Shown: positions 11,401 through 24,460 of the stretch, in pieces
Position numbering within the stretch: the first letter of the stretch is position 1
How the letters are laid out: every line of letters starts with the position of its first letter
Source of the DNA: Chamaea fasciata
Lineage: Eukaryota > Chordata > Aves > Passeriformes > Sylviidae
Assembly (NCBI GenBank): GCA_029207755.1
Contig: JARCOQ010000009.1
Location: 35,920,914-35,984,913, forward strand
Direction: 5' to 3'
Length of the DNA: 64,000 nt
The notes under the pieces: generated by a model
Database searches by the model: none
What the model saw: the letters and a program-made list of their open reading frames with translations, nothing else
Told to the model about the DNA's origin: nothing
Position numbers and translations under genes: made by a program

Positions 11401-13775
11401 GCCCTGATTAAATAAATAAAAGCCTATCAACCACCAGCAGTTTCAAGACTTACATGAAGCTCTCCTACTCTTAGGGGAAAACCCCATGAAGTCAGCATTT
11501 AAAACCAAGAGAAAGTGCTTGGAATTATATCTCTTTCTTAATGACAGTCCCACTATTCCCTAAAGTTTGGGGAAGTTCTTTAAAGCAGCAACATTTTTGG
11601 CCAGGTGATCAATAGTTTGCTCCAGTACGAGACAGGACTAACACTGGACAGGTACCTCTAAAGTCACCAGAAACCAGCAGATTGCAGTTGGCTTCTCTCA
11701 CAGACACACCTCTAAGCAAACTTGGCTCCCAATTCCAGTCTCCCCCACCCTGGCATCCACACATGAACAAGTGGACTACGCAGCATTGCTCAAATCCTGC
11801 TGCACTTGCTTAACCTCCATAAGATTTCCCAAGAGAGCTTTACTTTGTGTCACTTCTGCTCTCCTTCAATCCTGCAGCTCTTCTGCAAGTTTCTGCTCAA
11901 GACTTAGCACAGACTACTCAAAAAATCAGAACACAGGAACTCAGAAATATTTCAACAATTAAGCTTTCTTCTAGCATAGAACCAACCATATAAATCATAC
12001 AATTAGAATATTTCACTGACTTTTATTTTAAACTTCAAAAAAAAATCCACACTAATAAAAGGACCTTAATACATTGATAAAGTATTTACCAGGTCAATGA
12101 ATAAAAAGGTTGAAGTTTCTCTCAAAGGAAAAAAAAACAAAAAAACCCCAAAAAACCAAACAAAACAACACGAACAAAAAACCCCAAAAAACCCACAACC
12201 AAACAAGTCTAGGTGGGAGATAATAGGCACAAGACCCTGTGTCACATTTTATGTCTTGAAGAAATAATAATGGGGATGTTTGGACAAGTATTTATCAGAA
12301 CAAAGCCTACAGTGGCCCCTGAGGATAAAGTCAAATTTTTTCAATGCCAGCTAGTCAGTAACTCATTGTGACTGTTAAAAAACTGAACTCAAGGACACTG
12401 GCAAAAGCAAGATTTGAGAACTGTAGATATACTATCAAATTTCTACCATGTGAAACCTATTTTGATGGCCACAACCAGCAAGACACATTCCCTAATGCAT
12501 ACATTTGTCATACTCAGGTTTGTTACACTGGGTGATTTAAAGTGACCCTGCAGAAAAACTGGTTTGCAAAGACAGAAGACAAGAAAAACTTAGAGGCCAC
12601 AAAGAGTAGAAGAGGAAAAACTGAACCACCACTTGCTAATGATAGTTCAGTTCATGCACTTGTGTATGCAGACCCAGCCAAGCCACCAGAAGGTGAATGA
12701 AAAATCTGAAAGCACAATTGAGCAAACCTTCAAAAAATATCTGTTACTTAAGAGACCAATTTCATGTGCACATGATGCTGAAAATTTAGAAGAATCAAAA
12801 GAATTGAATACTGAAGCAGGAGGATAAGAGTCCATACCATTGACACAAGATCATTTTTTCCTCTTAAAACAATGGGAGAAATGTCTTGTATTAAAACACT
12901 TGCTTTCTTTAGGACTTCTAAATTGCACTAAATATTAACCTTCCTAAAACTGCACAATGGCAAACCCAAATTAAAAAAAAAAACAAAAACCTTGGCACAA
13001 GAAGAAACAGTGATATATATGAACACAGTTCAACAGATCTCCATAGACACTCTTACGTTTCAGAATTGAGTTCATCTTGACTATCCACACACATTAATCT
13101 GAAATCCCAGCTTTAATCTTTCATACAAGTTCTACTTCTCAGCATTTTTAATGAGGAACTAAGATCTTAATAAAGACATTCATTTCATTGTATCCAAAAG
13201 TCCTTTGCCTGCTGTACATTTTCTCTGCAGCTGTAGGCATGCATGAGTATGCCTAGCATGTGCATCTGCGTATTTCTATTTACACTAGGAGTACTTAAAT
13301 ATTCATCTGCAGTTATGTATTTATGTACACAGCTAAAACCACACAGCTATGTTAGATCTGATGTATTTTAATGAGGGTCAAATCTTCAATCCAGGCTGGG
13401 ATTTTCTGCTATTTAAGAGAAACAGGCTGTGGAGCATTTGACCTTTTTCTCCAAGAGCAAGATAAAATGTCCCAGATGTGCCCAATTCTCAAATGCATTG
13501 TTTGTATCTCTTGTAAGAACAAGTCTCCAGGCACCTGAGCAAAGATAACCCACGTTACATGGATACCTCACAGACTGGCAGCAAAGTGCTGTCATCTTAC
13601 CAACCAATATTAAAAGCAGGCTACTGCATGAGGCTGCCAGAGAGGCTTAGGCAGCGCTGTTACATCTCACATTTCACACTTGGTTTGCTACAAGAAGCAG
13701 CAAAAAAATAGTTTCTTTGGCTCACCAATATCAACAGGAAAAGATCAAGTGCTTTCCATAAAGAAGGATTCTCAC
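8493..13775. other. AT-rich, intron-like DNA
   Basis: No recognised gene. Weaker minus-strand exon-like blocks with splice sites occur at about 8864-8930, 11262-11343 and 11449-11510. The second is open in all three frames, which shows how weak such evidence is. An A/C-rich low-complexity stretch lies at 12129-12205. Confidence 0.5.
12129..12205. repeat. A/C-rich low-complexity tract
   Basis: Runs of A (4-9) separated by C, CC or CCCC over about 77 bp. A similar tract lies at 24361-24460. Both look like expanded, decayed A-rich tails or simple repeats. Confidence 0.8.
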
Positions 13776-13841
13776 CTGACACCAGAAGCCCCCTGGAATC
13801 TTGGATACAATCAAGCTCTATGAAATACACTGCTGATATAC
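13776..13841 (-). CDS. Candidate small exon of an unidentified minus-strand gene
   Basis: Minus-strand acceptor GTCTTATCTGCAAG at 13843-13842 and donor GTGTCAG|GTGAGA at 13775-13774 enclose 66 bp. Two of the three frames contain stops. The remaining one reads ISAVYFIELDCIQDSRGLL followed by VS. It enters and exits with one base carried over, which matches the entry phase of 8322-8492. Exons this short arise by chance often, so this stays tentative. Confidence 0.3.
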
Positions 13842-15851
13842 CTTGCAGATAAGACAGAATTTTACACCAATCTCAGTTTCCCATCTTAATATATTCTCTT
13901 TGCTGTGACAGGTAATTATGCAGAGCAGGACAGCCCTCTGAATTCCTGTCTTGTGAAACAAAGATCGCTTTAATTAACATAACCAGTACAACAAAACACT
14001 TTCTAAACTTCCACTCAAGAGAAAAGATTCCCTTCACAAAGACGGCAGCTTAAGGGCATTGAGAGGATTTTTTGGACTTGGGGGACAGGGACAGAGCAAC
14101 ATTACTTGTTTGTTTTCAGTTTTGTGCAGCTCCTCATCTGGTTCACCGGCTATTGAGAACTGACAGAAATGCCACCTATCCTATCTAAACAGTTCTTATC
14201 TGACCTTTTTTGGCTTCTCTTGAGACAGACAGCAGGACTCTGGTACTGCTAAAGGAAAAAGTACTGCCTGGTATCTCTAAAAACGCAGATTCTCAGAAAG
14301 AAAACAGTTTAATGCATCAAACAATAACACTTTCTTCCCTCAATAATGCTTACATATTTTCACCTTTTCAAAGTCTCCAAATAAAGCTTAGAAATTAAAC
14401 ACGTCAATGCTACATTCAAATATTTCTCTCTTCTAACCTAAGCCAGAAAAAAAAGAAAACCAAATCAGGAAAAGAAATCCTTATTTTTACTACAAAAAGT
14501 CTCAGTTTTCCAAATGAGAAGCCACATTCTCAACAAATCGATGCCAGAAGAGTCAACATTATTGAAGAGGGTTGAAGTGAGCTGTCAAATTACCTTCCGT
14601 CCTCTGAGGATGTGCACTACACTACCAGCATGTTCCCAGCTCTCACATCCAGAGTATGAGAGCCAGGACTAAAACATTTTCTGGGCCTAACGAGGTCTAT
14701 GTCACATCTTTGTGATAAGACATTGCTCATGTCTATCATGTAACACAGGCAGAACATATTCTCCTGGTTTTAGTCCCTTAGATTCCTCGGTCTAAGCAAG
14801 AAATTGGCACCCTGCCAGGCTTCCTATGGACCATTCTGGGGTGGGACCACCAGGTAAATCTCCCCGAGTCAGGGCATGATATCCTAAAGAGAGACACTGC
14901 CCTACTTCCCCATGGATAAATGGGATGATGAGCAGTGCAGCAGGAGCAGGAAGCCCTGCTAAGTTTCCACCACTGCCATGCATTTTCTCTTCACTAAACA
15001 TCGATTTACTTGCAGGAAGAAAGGCTCCCCTAATAGAATCAGTTCTTTTGATTGCAACCAAGAGGGAAATGGGGAAAAAATAGCTTGAAACTATACCAGT
15101 GTCAAGCTATTATTAACTGTCAGGCATACACTGACAGTAGGAGAGATGAGGTGGCAAGAGGACTTTCAACAGCCAAAGAGCCCTTTCATCATCTGACCAG
15201 CTTCATCTATTGTATTCAAATAAGTGTTAAAATACAGAGAAATCACACATATCTAGTGCCTTTACAAGGAGTATCCAGTTGCAGATTTCTTTCTGCACGT
15301 GACTAAATTTAATGCATCCTTGCCGTGTACAAAAAAAAAAAAGCCTTGTGAAATGAGAGGTGCTAACATTTTCTAACAAATGCGATGACATTACAGAACA
15401 GGATCCTTTTTGTTACTCATGAAAACAACATGCTCTTGGTGCAACTGATTTCACACATAAACGGCAACAGTTTCAAAGCCCAACATTGCTATTTTTGGCC
15501 AGTTAGTAGAAACCCATTTCTAAAGCTGATAGCAGCTCTGACAATTAATTACAAGCTAAAGATCAAGCATGTCAAATCCTTGTGAAATCCCTAGACATCA
15601 ATCAGAATGTCTCCTGAGGGCCTCCATAGAGTTCAGAGCAAGTATTCCCTCTTTTTGCAGATCATCTTTCAGTGCCTCTGAGCTGCACAGATTATCAGCA
15701 TGAAGATTTTATGGAATAAGATCAAGGTAAATAGAGCCAGGAGGTGTACAATTTCCTGAGTTTAGGTACAACAGACTTGCCACAGGTAAATAACTGCTCA
15801 CTTAGGCACTTATACATCTTACAGCCAGGTGAGGGGTGGGGAAACACTCAC

Positions 15852-15951
15852 AAAGGAGACTAAAACACACTGCACAGCAAACTGCAATTCCACCAATCCA
15901 CACCTGCAAAACTCATTTTCCACAACCGTGCTCAGCATTCCATAAAGACTC
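15852..15951 (-). CDS. Candidate internal exon of an unidentified minus-strand gene
   Basis: Minus-strand donor GTCTCCTTT|GTGAGTG at 15851-15850 matches the consensus well. The acceptor AAATTCATTAG at 15953-15952 is weak. The 100 bp open frame encodes LYGMLSTVVENEF, then GLVELQFAVQCVLVSF, a helix-like pattern. It ends in phase 0. No family is recognised. A second, weaker block lies upstream at about 16278-16364. Confidence 0.33.
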
Positions 15952-16659
15952 CTAATGAATTTATGCAGCACCAGTACAAGTTGAAAATACATTAAAAACA
16001 TTTTAAAAAAATAACTATTATGTCATGATGTTTCTCATGCTGGTCTAAGTCAGGGTAAGAGCTGAAGGGTATTTCCTTGTGAGCTGACAGGCCCACAGAA
16101 ATAACCCAGCCATGACTGTCCCCAAGGACAACAAATGGGGCAGACCCCACTCTTCCAACAGGCTGAGCTAATCAACAGATCTGCACATCTACTGCAGAAT
16201 CTGCATAAGAAATCCATCAAAACCATTTGTTGTTATGGATTCATTTTGCCAAAAAATTAACTGTGACCGGTTGGCACGGTAATGACTTGAAGTTTTCCAC
16301 AATACCATGAAGTACTGATGCTTCTGGAAAAACAAAGTAGATTCTGATGTACCATTTAGCCTTCCTAGAAAGAAACCACGCCAACAAGATGAGGTAATCA
16401 TGAAATTGCCATCTCCAAGCTTCCTAAAACTGGAGAGAAGGTTTGAAATCTATTCGGACTCTGATTAAACTCAGCAATCAACACAGTAAAAAATATATTA
16501 AATAGAGCTTTTAAATAGACAAACTGCAACAGTATTTACTTATTTTCTTCTATTTCTCCTCCCTGGAATCAAGTACTCAGCCAAACTTCTTACTTCTACA
16601 ACAGCATATTGACTTTTTGACACTATGATCATTAAAGTCAACATGGAAAATACATGCCC

Positions 16660-16756
16660 AAATAGAAAATCTAGATGCTGAAAGGAATATCAACCAAGTC
16701 AAATTCAACCTCTAAAAATAAAATCCTCAAGAAGTGAGTCACCCACCCCCAAAACT
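16660..16756 (+). repeat. Direct repeat, copy 1 of 2
   Basis: Begins AATAGAAAATCTAGATGCTG and continues through CAACCAAGTCAAATTCAAC and GTGAGTCACCCACCCC. The same order of blocks recurs at 19183-19279 with few substitutions. The unit is about 95 bp and is not obviously a known transposon. Confidence 0.88.
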
Positions 16757-17440
16757 GTACCACTTATAGCTACTTTATAACAGAAATACAAGAAATATCA
16801 AAGGCCTTTTTCCACTTTGGAGGTTTATGCACAAAGCAGAAGTCCAGCACATGTTTGTTTGTTAATGGTTGAGACCTCAAGCAGAAAAAAAAACCACAAA
16901 TAATCCCCAGCCAACAGTATAAATCAACATAACGAAAGCTCATCATTTACTGAGTATCATGGCCATACAGCTGCCCAACAAAGAGAGGGCAAGACAAACT
17001 TCATACTTGTATAGCAATCTAAACTGAAAAGCACCCAAATATACCACGTGGAATCACTAGTGCGACAACCAAGACAAAAAAAAATCTCTGCTATCAATCT
17101 TCAGCAGCCAGCTCACACTTTTTTACCCTCTTTTATAAACCATTTCTTCTTACAGAGTCACTTCCAGGCCCTCACTTTGAGTCTACTGTGTTTGACAGAT
17201 CAGCTCCAACATTTTTCTTCTGTAAAACAACAGAACTTAGACCAGATTTTACTCAGCCACAGACTCTGCAAGCTCAGGTGTCCTTGCTTTACACTCACTG
17301 TGTCAGGTTCTCCTACCACCAAGCCTGAAGGTGCCACAGTGAAGGAGCTCTGGAACTTGCTGCTCTGATGAAGGCACTTGGTCCAACTGCAGAGTTTCCA
17401 CTCTGTCTAACTGAAAACTTGACTGATGCCAGCTGCACCT

Positions 17441-17502
17441 CATCACCAGGTTTTCCTGAAGTTTGTTCCTGATGTTTGTTCCATCACCAGGTTTTCCTGA
17501 AG
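17441..17502 (+). repeat. Tandem 41 bp duplication
   Basis: CATCACCAGGTTTTCCTGAA occurs at 17441 and again at 17482, exactly 41 bp apart. The intervening sequence is itself partly duplicated (GTTTGTTCC / TGTTTGTTCC). It is a recent small slippage-type duplication. Confidence 0.9.
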
Positions 17503-17626
17503 AGTAGCACTCACCCTCCAAATTTTAGCCCTGTAGGGGACAAAGTTAAATTATATAAAAACATACAGTAAATATCTCTATTATTATAAACTGAAATATT
17601 TATAATTTATATCATGAAACTGTAAA

Positions 17627-17652
17627 GTTTAGCCCTCTAGGGGCTAAAATTA
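17627..17652. repeat. Near-perfect palindrome
   Basis: TTTAGCCCTCTAGGGGCTAA is almost its own reverse complement, with arms TTTAGCCC and GGGGCTAA. A related half, TTTTAGCCCTGTAGGGG, lies about 100 bp upstream near 17524. It could form a hairpin or be two ends of a very short decayed element. Confidence 0.6.
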
Positions 17653-19182
17653 AGGGGACAACAAGTAGAAAGACAAGAGAAGCACAGTCTGTCCAAGAAA
17701 TAAAAATAACTCAAGGCCCATCAGGAGTTTGAAAGTTTCCCTCAAATAGTAAAGATCACACAAGCAAAACAGAAGTCTCCAAAGTATCTAACAGAAACAT
17801 TTTGTATAGATTACATCAGTACATCCACCATTTAATTAATTCATGAACAGGTGCTAAAACCCCTCCTTTATCTGTACAAAGACCAATCATGCACAGAAAA
17901 GAGGAACATATGGGAATGAAATACAGTCTTGCAACATGCAGGTATGTGGGAGACAGACATTTTGGGGATCCCGAAGGTGGCAGCACAATTACTAAATTAC
18001 CTAAGCAAGAGTCAGCCGCCAAAAACTCCTGGGGAAGCACCATGGCCCAGAGCTGCCCCTGCCAGTGCAATAGGGGACAGCTGCAGCTTGCTTGGAGGAA
18101 TACCTAAAGGTGATCCACCCAGAAGGAAAGCGATCCTACTTTAAGATAAGTCTCTAGTTCTTAAAGGATTGCTGAAAGTAAGAGTACATTTATTTGTATG
18201 TTTTACACTCAATACTTGCTTGAATACCCCTCCAAAAATGTTGTTAATCTGATAACTAAGAACATGCCATTAAAAAAAAATGGCATATTTTTGTCTCTCT
18301 CTTTCAAAAGTAAAATATTTCTTGTTATTTTATGGAAAAGCACGATCCTCTCCAAACGCACCCTGTGAGGCCTATTCCATGGTAAACAGAAGCAGTGCAT
18401 AATGATAAATGAAAAAGGGAAAGGTTCTTGCAAGTATTTTTATCTGTAGTATGCAGAGGTTGATCCGTTACACCCAAAAATTATTTTCAACTTAAACAAT
18501 TCAGCTCTGCCAAATCCCTAACTCACTGTAAAACTCTAATAGGTACACACAACATTTCTTGTGAATAAGTTTGCAACAAATCCTACAAGTTCACCCGCAG
18601 GAAACATGGCAAACACCCCAAGGGAGTATACAACACACAATATACACTCCTTGGAAGTGGAGGGAGTGAGATTTGTCCTTCCTCCTCCTACTTTTTTTGC
18701 CAAGAGTGAGGGAGTCCCAAGGAACCATTTCAACACTTCAAGGAATGTCTCACATGCCAGGAAAGGCTCTGACACACTGACTGAAAACACTGGGAGGAGG
18801 GAGGACACACAACACATCAGCCAATGCAGATTTTCGGCTGCCTTGGACATTATTCCTTCAGAACAGCCACAATCTTTTTCCATAGAGATTCTCCCCAGGT
18901 AAAAGTCCAGGCATGATGGTGAAGGGGCTAATTCTTTACCCTATTTAGAATTAGTCAGAGAACTTCACTGTGTTTGTGACTCGTGCTCTCTTCACTTGAA
19001 ACAGCTCCCACAAGACCTTGAGGGACAACTTGCTTCAACTGCCAGGAGGTCAAACTTGATAAAATCTTCAATATTGTCCTTTCCGGTGTATTTCCTTATC
19101 CTCCTACCCTTATGAGATCTGCCTGTACTGCAGGACCAGCTATCTGCTCTAACAACATGGTTCTTGTATGAAAACTACAAGC

Positions 19183-19279
19183 CAAAATAGAAAATCTAGA
19201 TGCTGAAAGGAATATCAACCAAGTCAAATCCAACTTTTAAAAACAGAATCCTCAAGAAATGAGTCACCCACCCCAAAAC
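19183..19279 (+). repeat. Direct repeat, copy 2 of 2
   Basis: Matches 16660-16756 over about 95 bp in the same orientation, with scattered substitutions (for example CAAATTCAACCTC against CAAATCCAACTTT). Flanks are unrelated. Confidence 0.88.
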
Positions 19280-22040
19280 AAATGCAGCAGGAGAGGCAAC
19301 TTATTCATCTCACAGAGATCATTCTCCTATCTCTCCATGCTCTGCTCCAAAGTGTGTTCAAATCAAAGGTTCTCATTTTTTTCCTCTTTCCCTCAATTGT
19401 ATTTAATTAGGCTTTTTTTTTTCCTTTGAAGTCAAGGGAAAGAGGCCTATTTATTTCAAGGAATATTTAGCCTGGCCTTTTCCTTCCAGTGTTCTACCTC
19501 ACTGCATCTTCAAACCCATTGTTCCATAGGGACAGGGAGGCATCCAAATAAAGATTAATAAAAAGGCAATTCCTATGGTATTATCAATTGAAGAAACAGG
19601 ATCACTTTTCCCAGTGTCAATGAACTTCAATTCACTAATTAAATAAACAAATATCAAAGTGGTTTGGGTCTGAAATAGAAACATTTCCACTAAATCTGAG
19701 TAGCTTTTCCAAATACTGGGCAAATAGTTTGATACACTTTGAAATACTAAAATATCTCCAGTGCTCCAAGATGAAGCTGAGCAAATTTCACTGAGTGAAA
19801 TGAGAGTAGACATTGTTTGCACCTTCTAAGCATGCATTATATTTTCATCTTGGTGTTTAAAACAAGGCCACTGCAAGGAGAATTTCCACTGCCCCAGCTG
19901 TCAGTAACTGGTTTTGTGACTTACCTGCTGGGGAATTACTTCCCATTGCAAATCTGAAATCACTGTTCATTTGGACAGATTGCTCCTGACTGCACCCTGA
20001 TGATGTGTCCTCAGTCCAGCTCATGGCACTGGCAAGATAAATGTGTAGAATGAGATTAGGGGCAAAACACTAACAAATTTTGCTTAGATCAATGAGATGC
20101 ACTCACACCCTGTCAGCACTACCTGACATCTTCCTGACAATATTAGGAGGCAATTAATGTCTGTATGTGTTGGCTGATGGAGGTGAATTATGGTAAGTTC
20201 TAGGAGGCAACTGTCTAAAGCAGGGGAAGCTGATTAATTACCCAGCAATAATTCATTATTGAGACATTTAGGTCGACTTGTGCACCACAAAGTCAGAGGG
20301 AGCAGGAAACAATCAAACCAATGAATACTGTTCAGACTAAATTGCTTGCAGCTATAGCCATAGAGGCACATATACAGAGAAAATAACACCAGCTCAGAGA
20401 AATTAGGTGCCTGGAAGCAAATCCTCAAACCAAGTGGGCAGTCTCCATCCCATACAAGGGATGTATCAGCACATGCAGCAAGAGCCCCTGTGCTGGCATT
20501 CTCACTGTTTCTCAGGTCTACCTGTTGCCTGTCTCAAACAATGATCACACACCCGGGGCACAAATGAGGAGCCAGTCTGCAAAGCCTTGGGCTTTGATCT
20601 CACACTGCTACACTGAAGCAAATGGACAGGAAAATAGAAGAAGCCTGAATACGCCTCTGCTGATAAAAATCTGTATGTTAATACCATTAACATTGACTAA
20701 ATATAATTTAAAGCTGATATCTGCCTGCATATCACATCCAAGTCTCTTTTCAGGTGTACAAAAAATGTGTCTATTTCACAGCATTTCTTCCTTTACTTCT
20801 CCACCTGGATCATACAGAAAATACACTTCTTGGCCACCAGCAAATCATTACCCTTTATGGGGACTGTTCCCTAAAGAGTTTAAGTACCAGAACAATGGAC
20901 TACTGCACAGCACCAAATTTCAATTGTGACTTAACTATTCCACAAAGGGGATTTACGTACTGACACCTCTCAGGAATACACAATTATTTTAAATTTCACT
21001 GACATTTTCCACTAACAAAACAGCACTTCTACTTTAGCAGTGATTCTAAGATGGAAACTTTCCATAAAACCTTTTCTTTCCTCTGGGTGTCAGAGTTGTC
21101 CTCAAAGTCCTTCTGTGTTAAAAATTAATTGTCTGGTTTGGTCTAACACACCCAATGTATTAGTTAGGGAGTACATGCACAGTAATACCTCAGAAAGGTT
21201 ACAACCCTCCTCCCCAAGATCTTGGATGGCAATTTTGGGTTACTCTGAACCTCTCTCCAACTTTGGCTTCTGAACTTTTCCTTTAATCTACTTTTTCATT
21301 CACTTCATGTATACCGATACAGTAGTTTTCCTCTTTTTGTAACCTGGTGTCCAAATACCAGAACAACCACTTGACCGTTCCCATAAACAAACCATCCTCT
21401 GCAAAAGTCTTCAGTCAGAATCTTATTATTAAAGCAAGTTTTTCCAAACAGTTTCTGCTGCAGAGTCAAAGGGCCCTCTGCTCAGAATCCTTTTCCTTAA
21501 AAGCATGGGGATATGGATGATTTCTGTGCCTTGTAAAGGTCCAGTGCCATTCACCTCTGGATACCAAACTGTTCTTACATCTGACTGGGGATGTAGTCAC
21601 GGAAGATGAGAGGATTTCTCTCTAGCAATGATATCCTGCCCCTTCGCAGATATCAGGCAGTTCAAATCAAATTTCAGGTTTAGCTCACAACACTCAGGAT
21701 GCTGACAGATGATGGAAGCACTGTCACAGCAGCTCTAGCTCGACTTTCTGTCTACACTACTGCACATCTTAAAACACTTCTGAACAGGATCACTAGAAAT
21801 GGGCAACGATCCCTAAATCATCCATGAAAACACAATGGCATCCAACAGGTGTTTGCTTGAGTTATCCCCCTAAGGGAAGGCAGTACTTAAACAGGCATAT
21901 AGAGGATAAAAGGAATAATTCTGTTCCTAAGAGTTGCCTCCTTCCCCTGTCTCCTCATTTCACATCAACATCTAAGAGGTCAACATTCAAGAGCTTTTCT
22001 CACAGTCTCTTCTTGAACCCCTCTGACTTGTTCTCGTCTC

Positions 22041-22098
22041 AGTATATCCAGGTAACTCAGCTTAGAGTTAGTATATCCAGGTAACTCCATTTAGAGTT
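22041..22098 (+). repeat. Tandem 29 bp duplication
   Basis: AGTATATCCAGGTAACTC is followed by AGCTTAGAGTT in the first unit and CATTTAGAGTT in the second, giving two adjacent 29 bp units with about three mismatches. Confidence 0.9.
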
Positions 22099-24360
22099 AC
22101 TGGAGATTTGTTCATCACCTTCATTATCTTCCAAGCTACTAGGCAAACCAAGTGGGTTATCCCGTCTTAAAAATTCCAGGTCTGCCTGACCAATATATGC
22201 TTGGTCATATGAATGACTTCAGGAAATACTGCCAAAAAAAAGACATTTGCCTGATCTTCTGGGTATAGTGGACACCACCTAAAGGTACTAGGGACGAGCC
22301 ATGAAAACCAGAGCAACGCAAACAATGCCTGGCCCAGATTTGTCTCTCTCACACAGAAAAAAAAGTCAGAACAATTAGGAGGAAGTCCAAGATAATTTAG
22401 ATGATAACCATGCGTCCACCAAAACACTGCACTGGGGAAATGGATGGAGTCTAGAGAATTAGAGCAGCTGCCAACATGAGACTGAAGTTTGTAAACACAC
22501 TTTTCATTGCAACTCTCCACAAAAAACCTTGGGGCCTTTCACTACTCTCCCCAGAGGTTTTGGCCTTGTTATTAGTTTGCTTGGTGCCAGTTTGAATGCC
22601 ACTGAACCCACCTTCTAATTTATCTTCAGAATATTTAATTAGATCAATTTTGTGCTATATTAACACACTTGGGTTTAACTTTTTGCCTTATTTAACATTA
22701 TAAAGTAGATAAAGGATAGGGCCTATCATTGTTTACTTCACATTAGGCACAATTTCTGCATTCTGTGAATGCTTCCTCATTAGCCTTTCTCTGCTTGCTT
22801 AATTTATCCACTCCAAAAGACTGAATTCATAAACTACAATTACCATGGTTATTGTCATTGGAATATTTTTATGTACTTATAATTAACGCATTTTAAACAC
22901 ACAGTCAAAAGTTAAACATTTGAAATCATGTGCAACCTTCTGCATTGATATCAAGATTTAGCTCAAGAATATGATTGATAATTTAAATATTTTCCTTTCT
23001 CAAGTCATGGAGCATAATTAAATAATTATCAAAAAGAGATATACTGCCATATCATCCTATCGTCATGCCTATTCTATTATTCCTGTGGATTATTTGAGTA
23101 ATTCATAATAATTAAAGTTCTAAAGAACAACAGTTAAGAGAAAAGATACAGGATAGTTCCTCCCAGTTTTGATACCATGAGATCTGTAAGGTTTACTCTA
23201 AAGGCCTCGGATGGGGGTTCAGAATAATTGATTTTGTGTGTGATATTCCTTACTTATAGCCAAAGCAGGGAATACGCTTCAGCTTCCAAACATTTACAAT
23301 CTCTACTCCATTTTTTTCCAACATGAGTAATTTACGTATCCAAGTCCAAACTGAATGAAAACTACGTTTTGATTTACTAAAATCTCATTATTCTTCTAAT
23401 TGCAATAGGCACGAGATTGTACAGTAGTAAATCCCTCCAATTTCCACTAACTTCACTGAATACCACACCTTAACTTTATACAAGATAAAGATATTTAAGG
23501 AATTCTATATTGTTTGACAGTTCTAAGATCACAGTTTTGCCTTTGCAAACTGCATTCCAACTGCTGTTTTCAACATCACCTCATGCCACACAAAAATGAC
23601 AATGCAACCTTTTCATTCCCACTGGATACATGAAATATTATTATTAGTTACTAAAATTAATTGTTGGACACTGTCATGATCTTTAAAAAGGTTAAAAAAA
23701 TCCTTTGTTGCCCTTTAACTGAAATCGTTTCAAGTGCAAAAAAGCCAGAATCAAAGCACAGCAAGAGAGAAAAGGAGAGTAAACAGAACTTATCTTATTC
23801 AGGAATGAAAAATAGATACCTTAACAGAATAAGAATGGTTCCTACAAATGGTGTTTACTTTGTGCTTAACAAAATAAATATTAATAGAACTTAGCAAAGT
23901 AACGCCTTAGATCCAAGCTTATAGCATCATACCCTTTCAATAGTTATGCTTGTTGGTTTTGTCCTTTTCTTCATTCCTGTCATTGATTATCCTTTTACCT
24001 AGTCCTCCCTCCACCTCTGACCATCATTCATCACACATGGTCTTATACTGCAAATCATCTACCCAAAAGAGAAAGCAGTGCATTCTTCAGCCAGTGATCA
24101 AATTCCAAGTACTCAATGAAACAAGTCTAAAATACAAAAGCTTTTTCAGTTAATTTTATAACTTGCCCGCTGTCATTACTCCAAGATCTCAGAATTAACA
24201 TTTTTCATTCCCACTTCTAGCTTATTTATCTCCTAATGTCTTCCATTGCTCTCTTAAGACATGTTTTAGATCTGGTTATCCCAGAGTTATTCCAAGTATT
24301 TTAGCTAGGCACAACATCGAGACTGAGGTTTACCTCAGTCATTTACTGAAAGCCAGGAGA

Positions 24361-24460
24361 AAAAAAAACAAAACCAAACAAACAAAGACCCAAACCCAAA
24401 AACCACAAAAACAAATAAAAACCAAAAAAACCAACCAAACAAACAAAAAGCCCCCAAAAT
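24361..24460. repeat. A/C-rich low-complexity tract
   Basis: About 100 bp of A runs broken by C, CC and CCC, ending in GCCCCCAAAATC. It has the same texture as 12129-12205. Confidence 0.8.
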
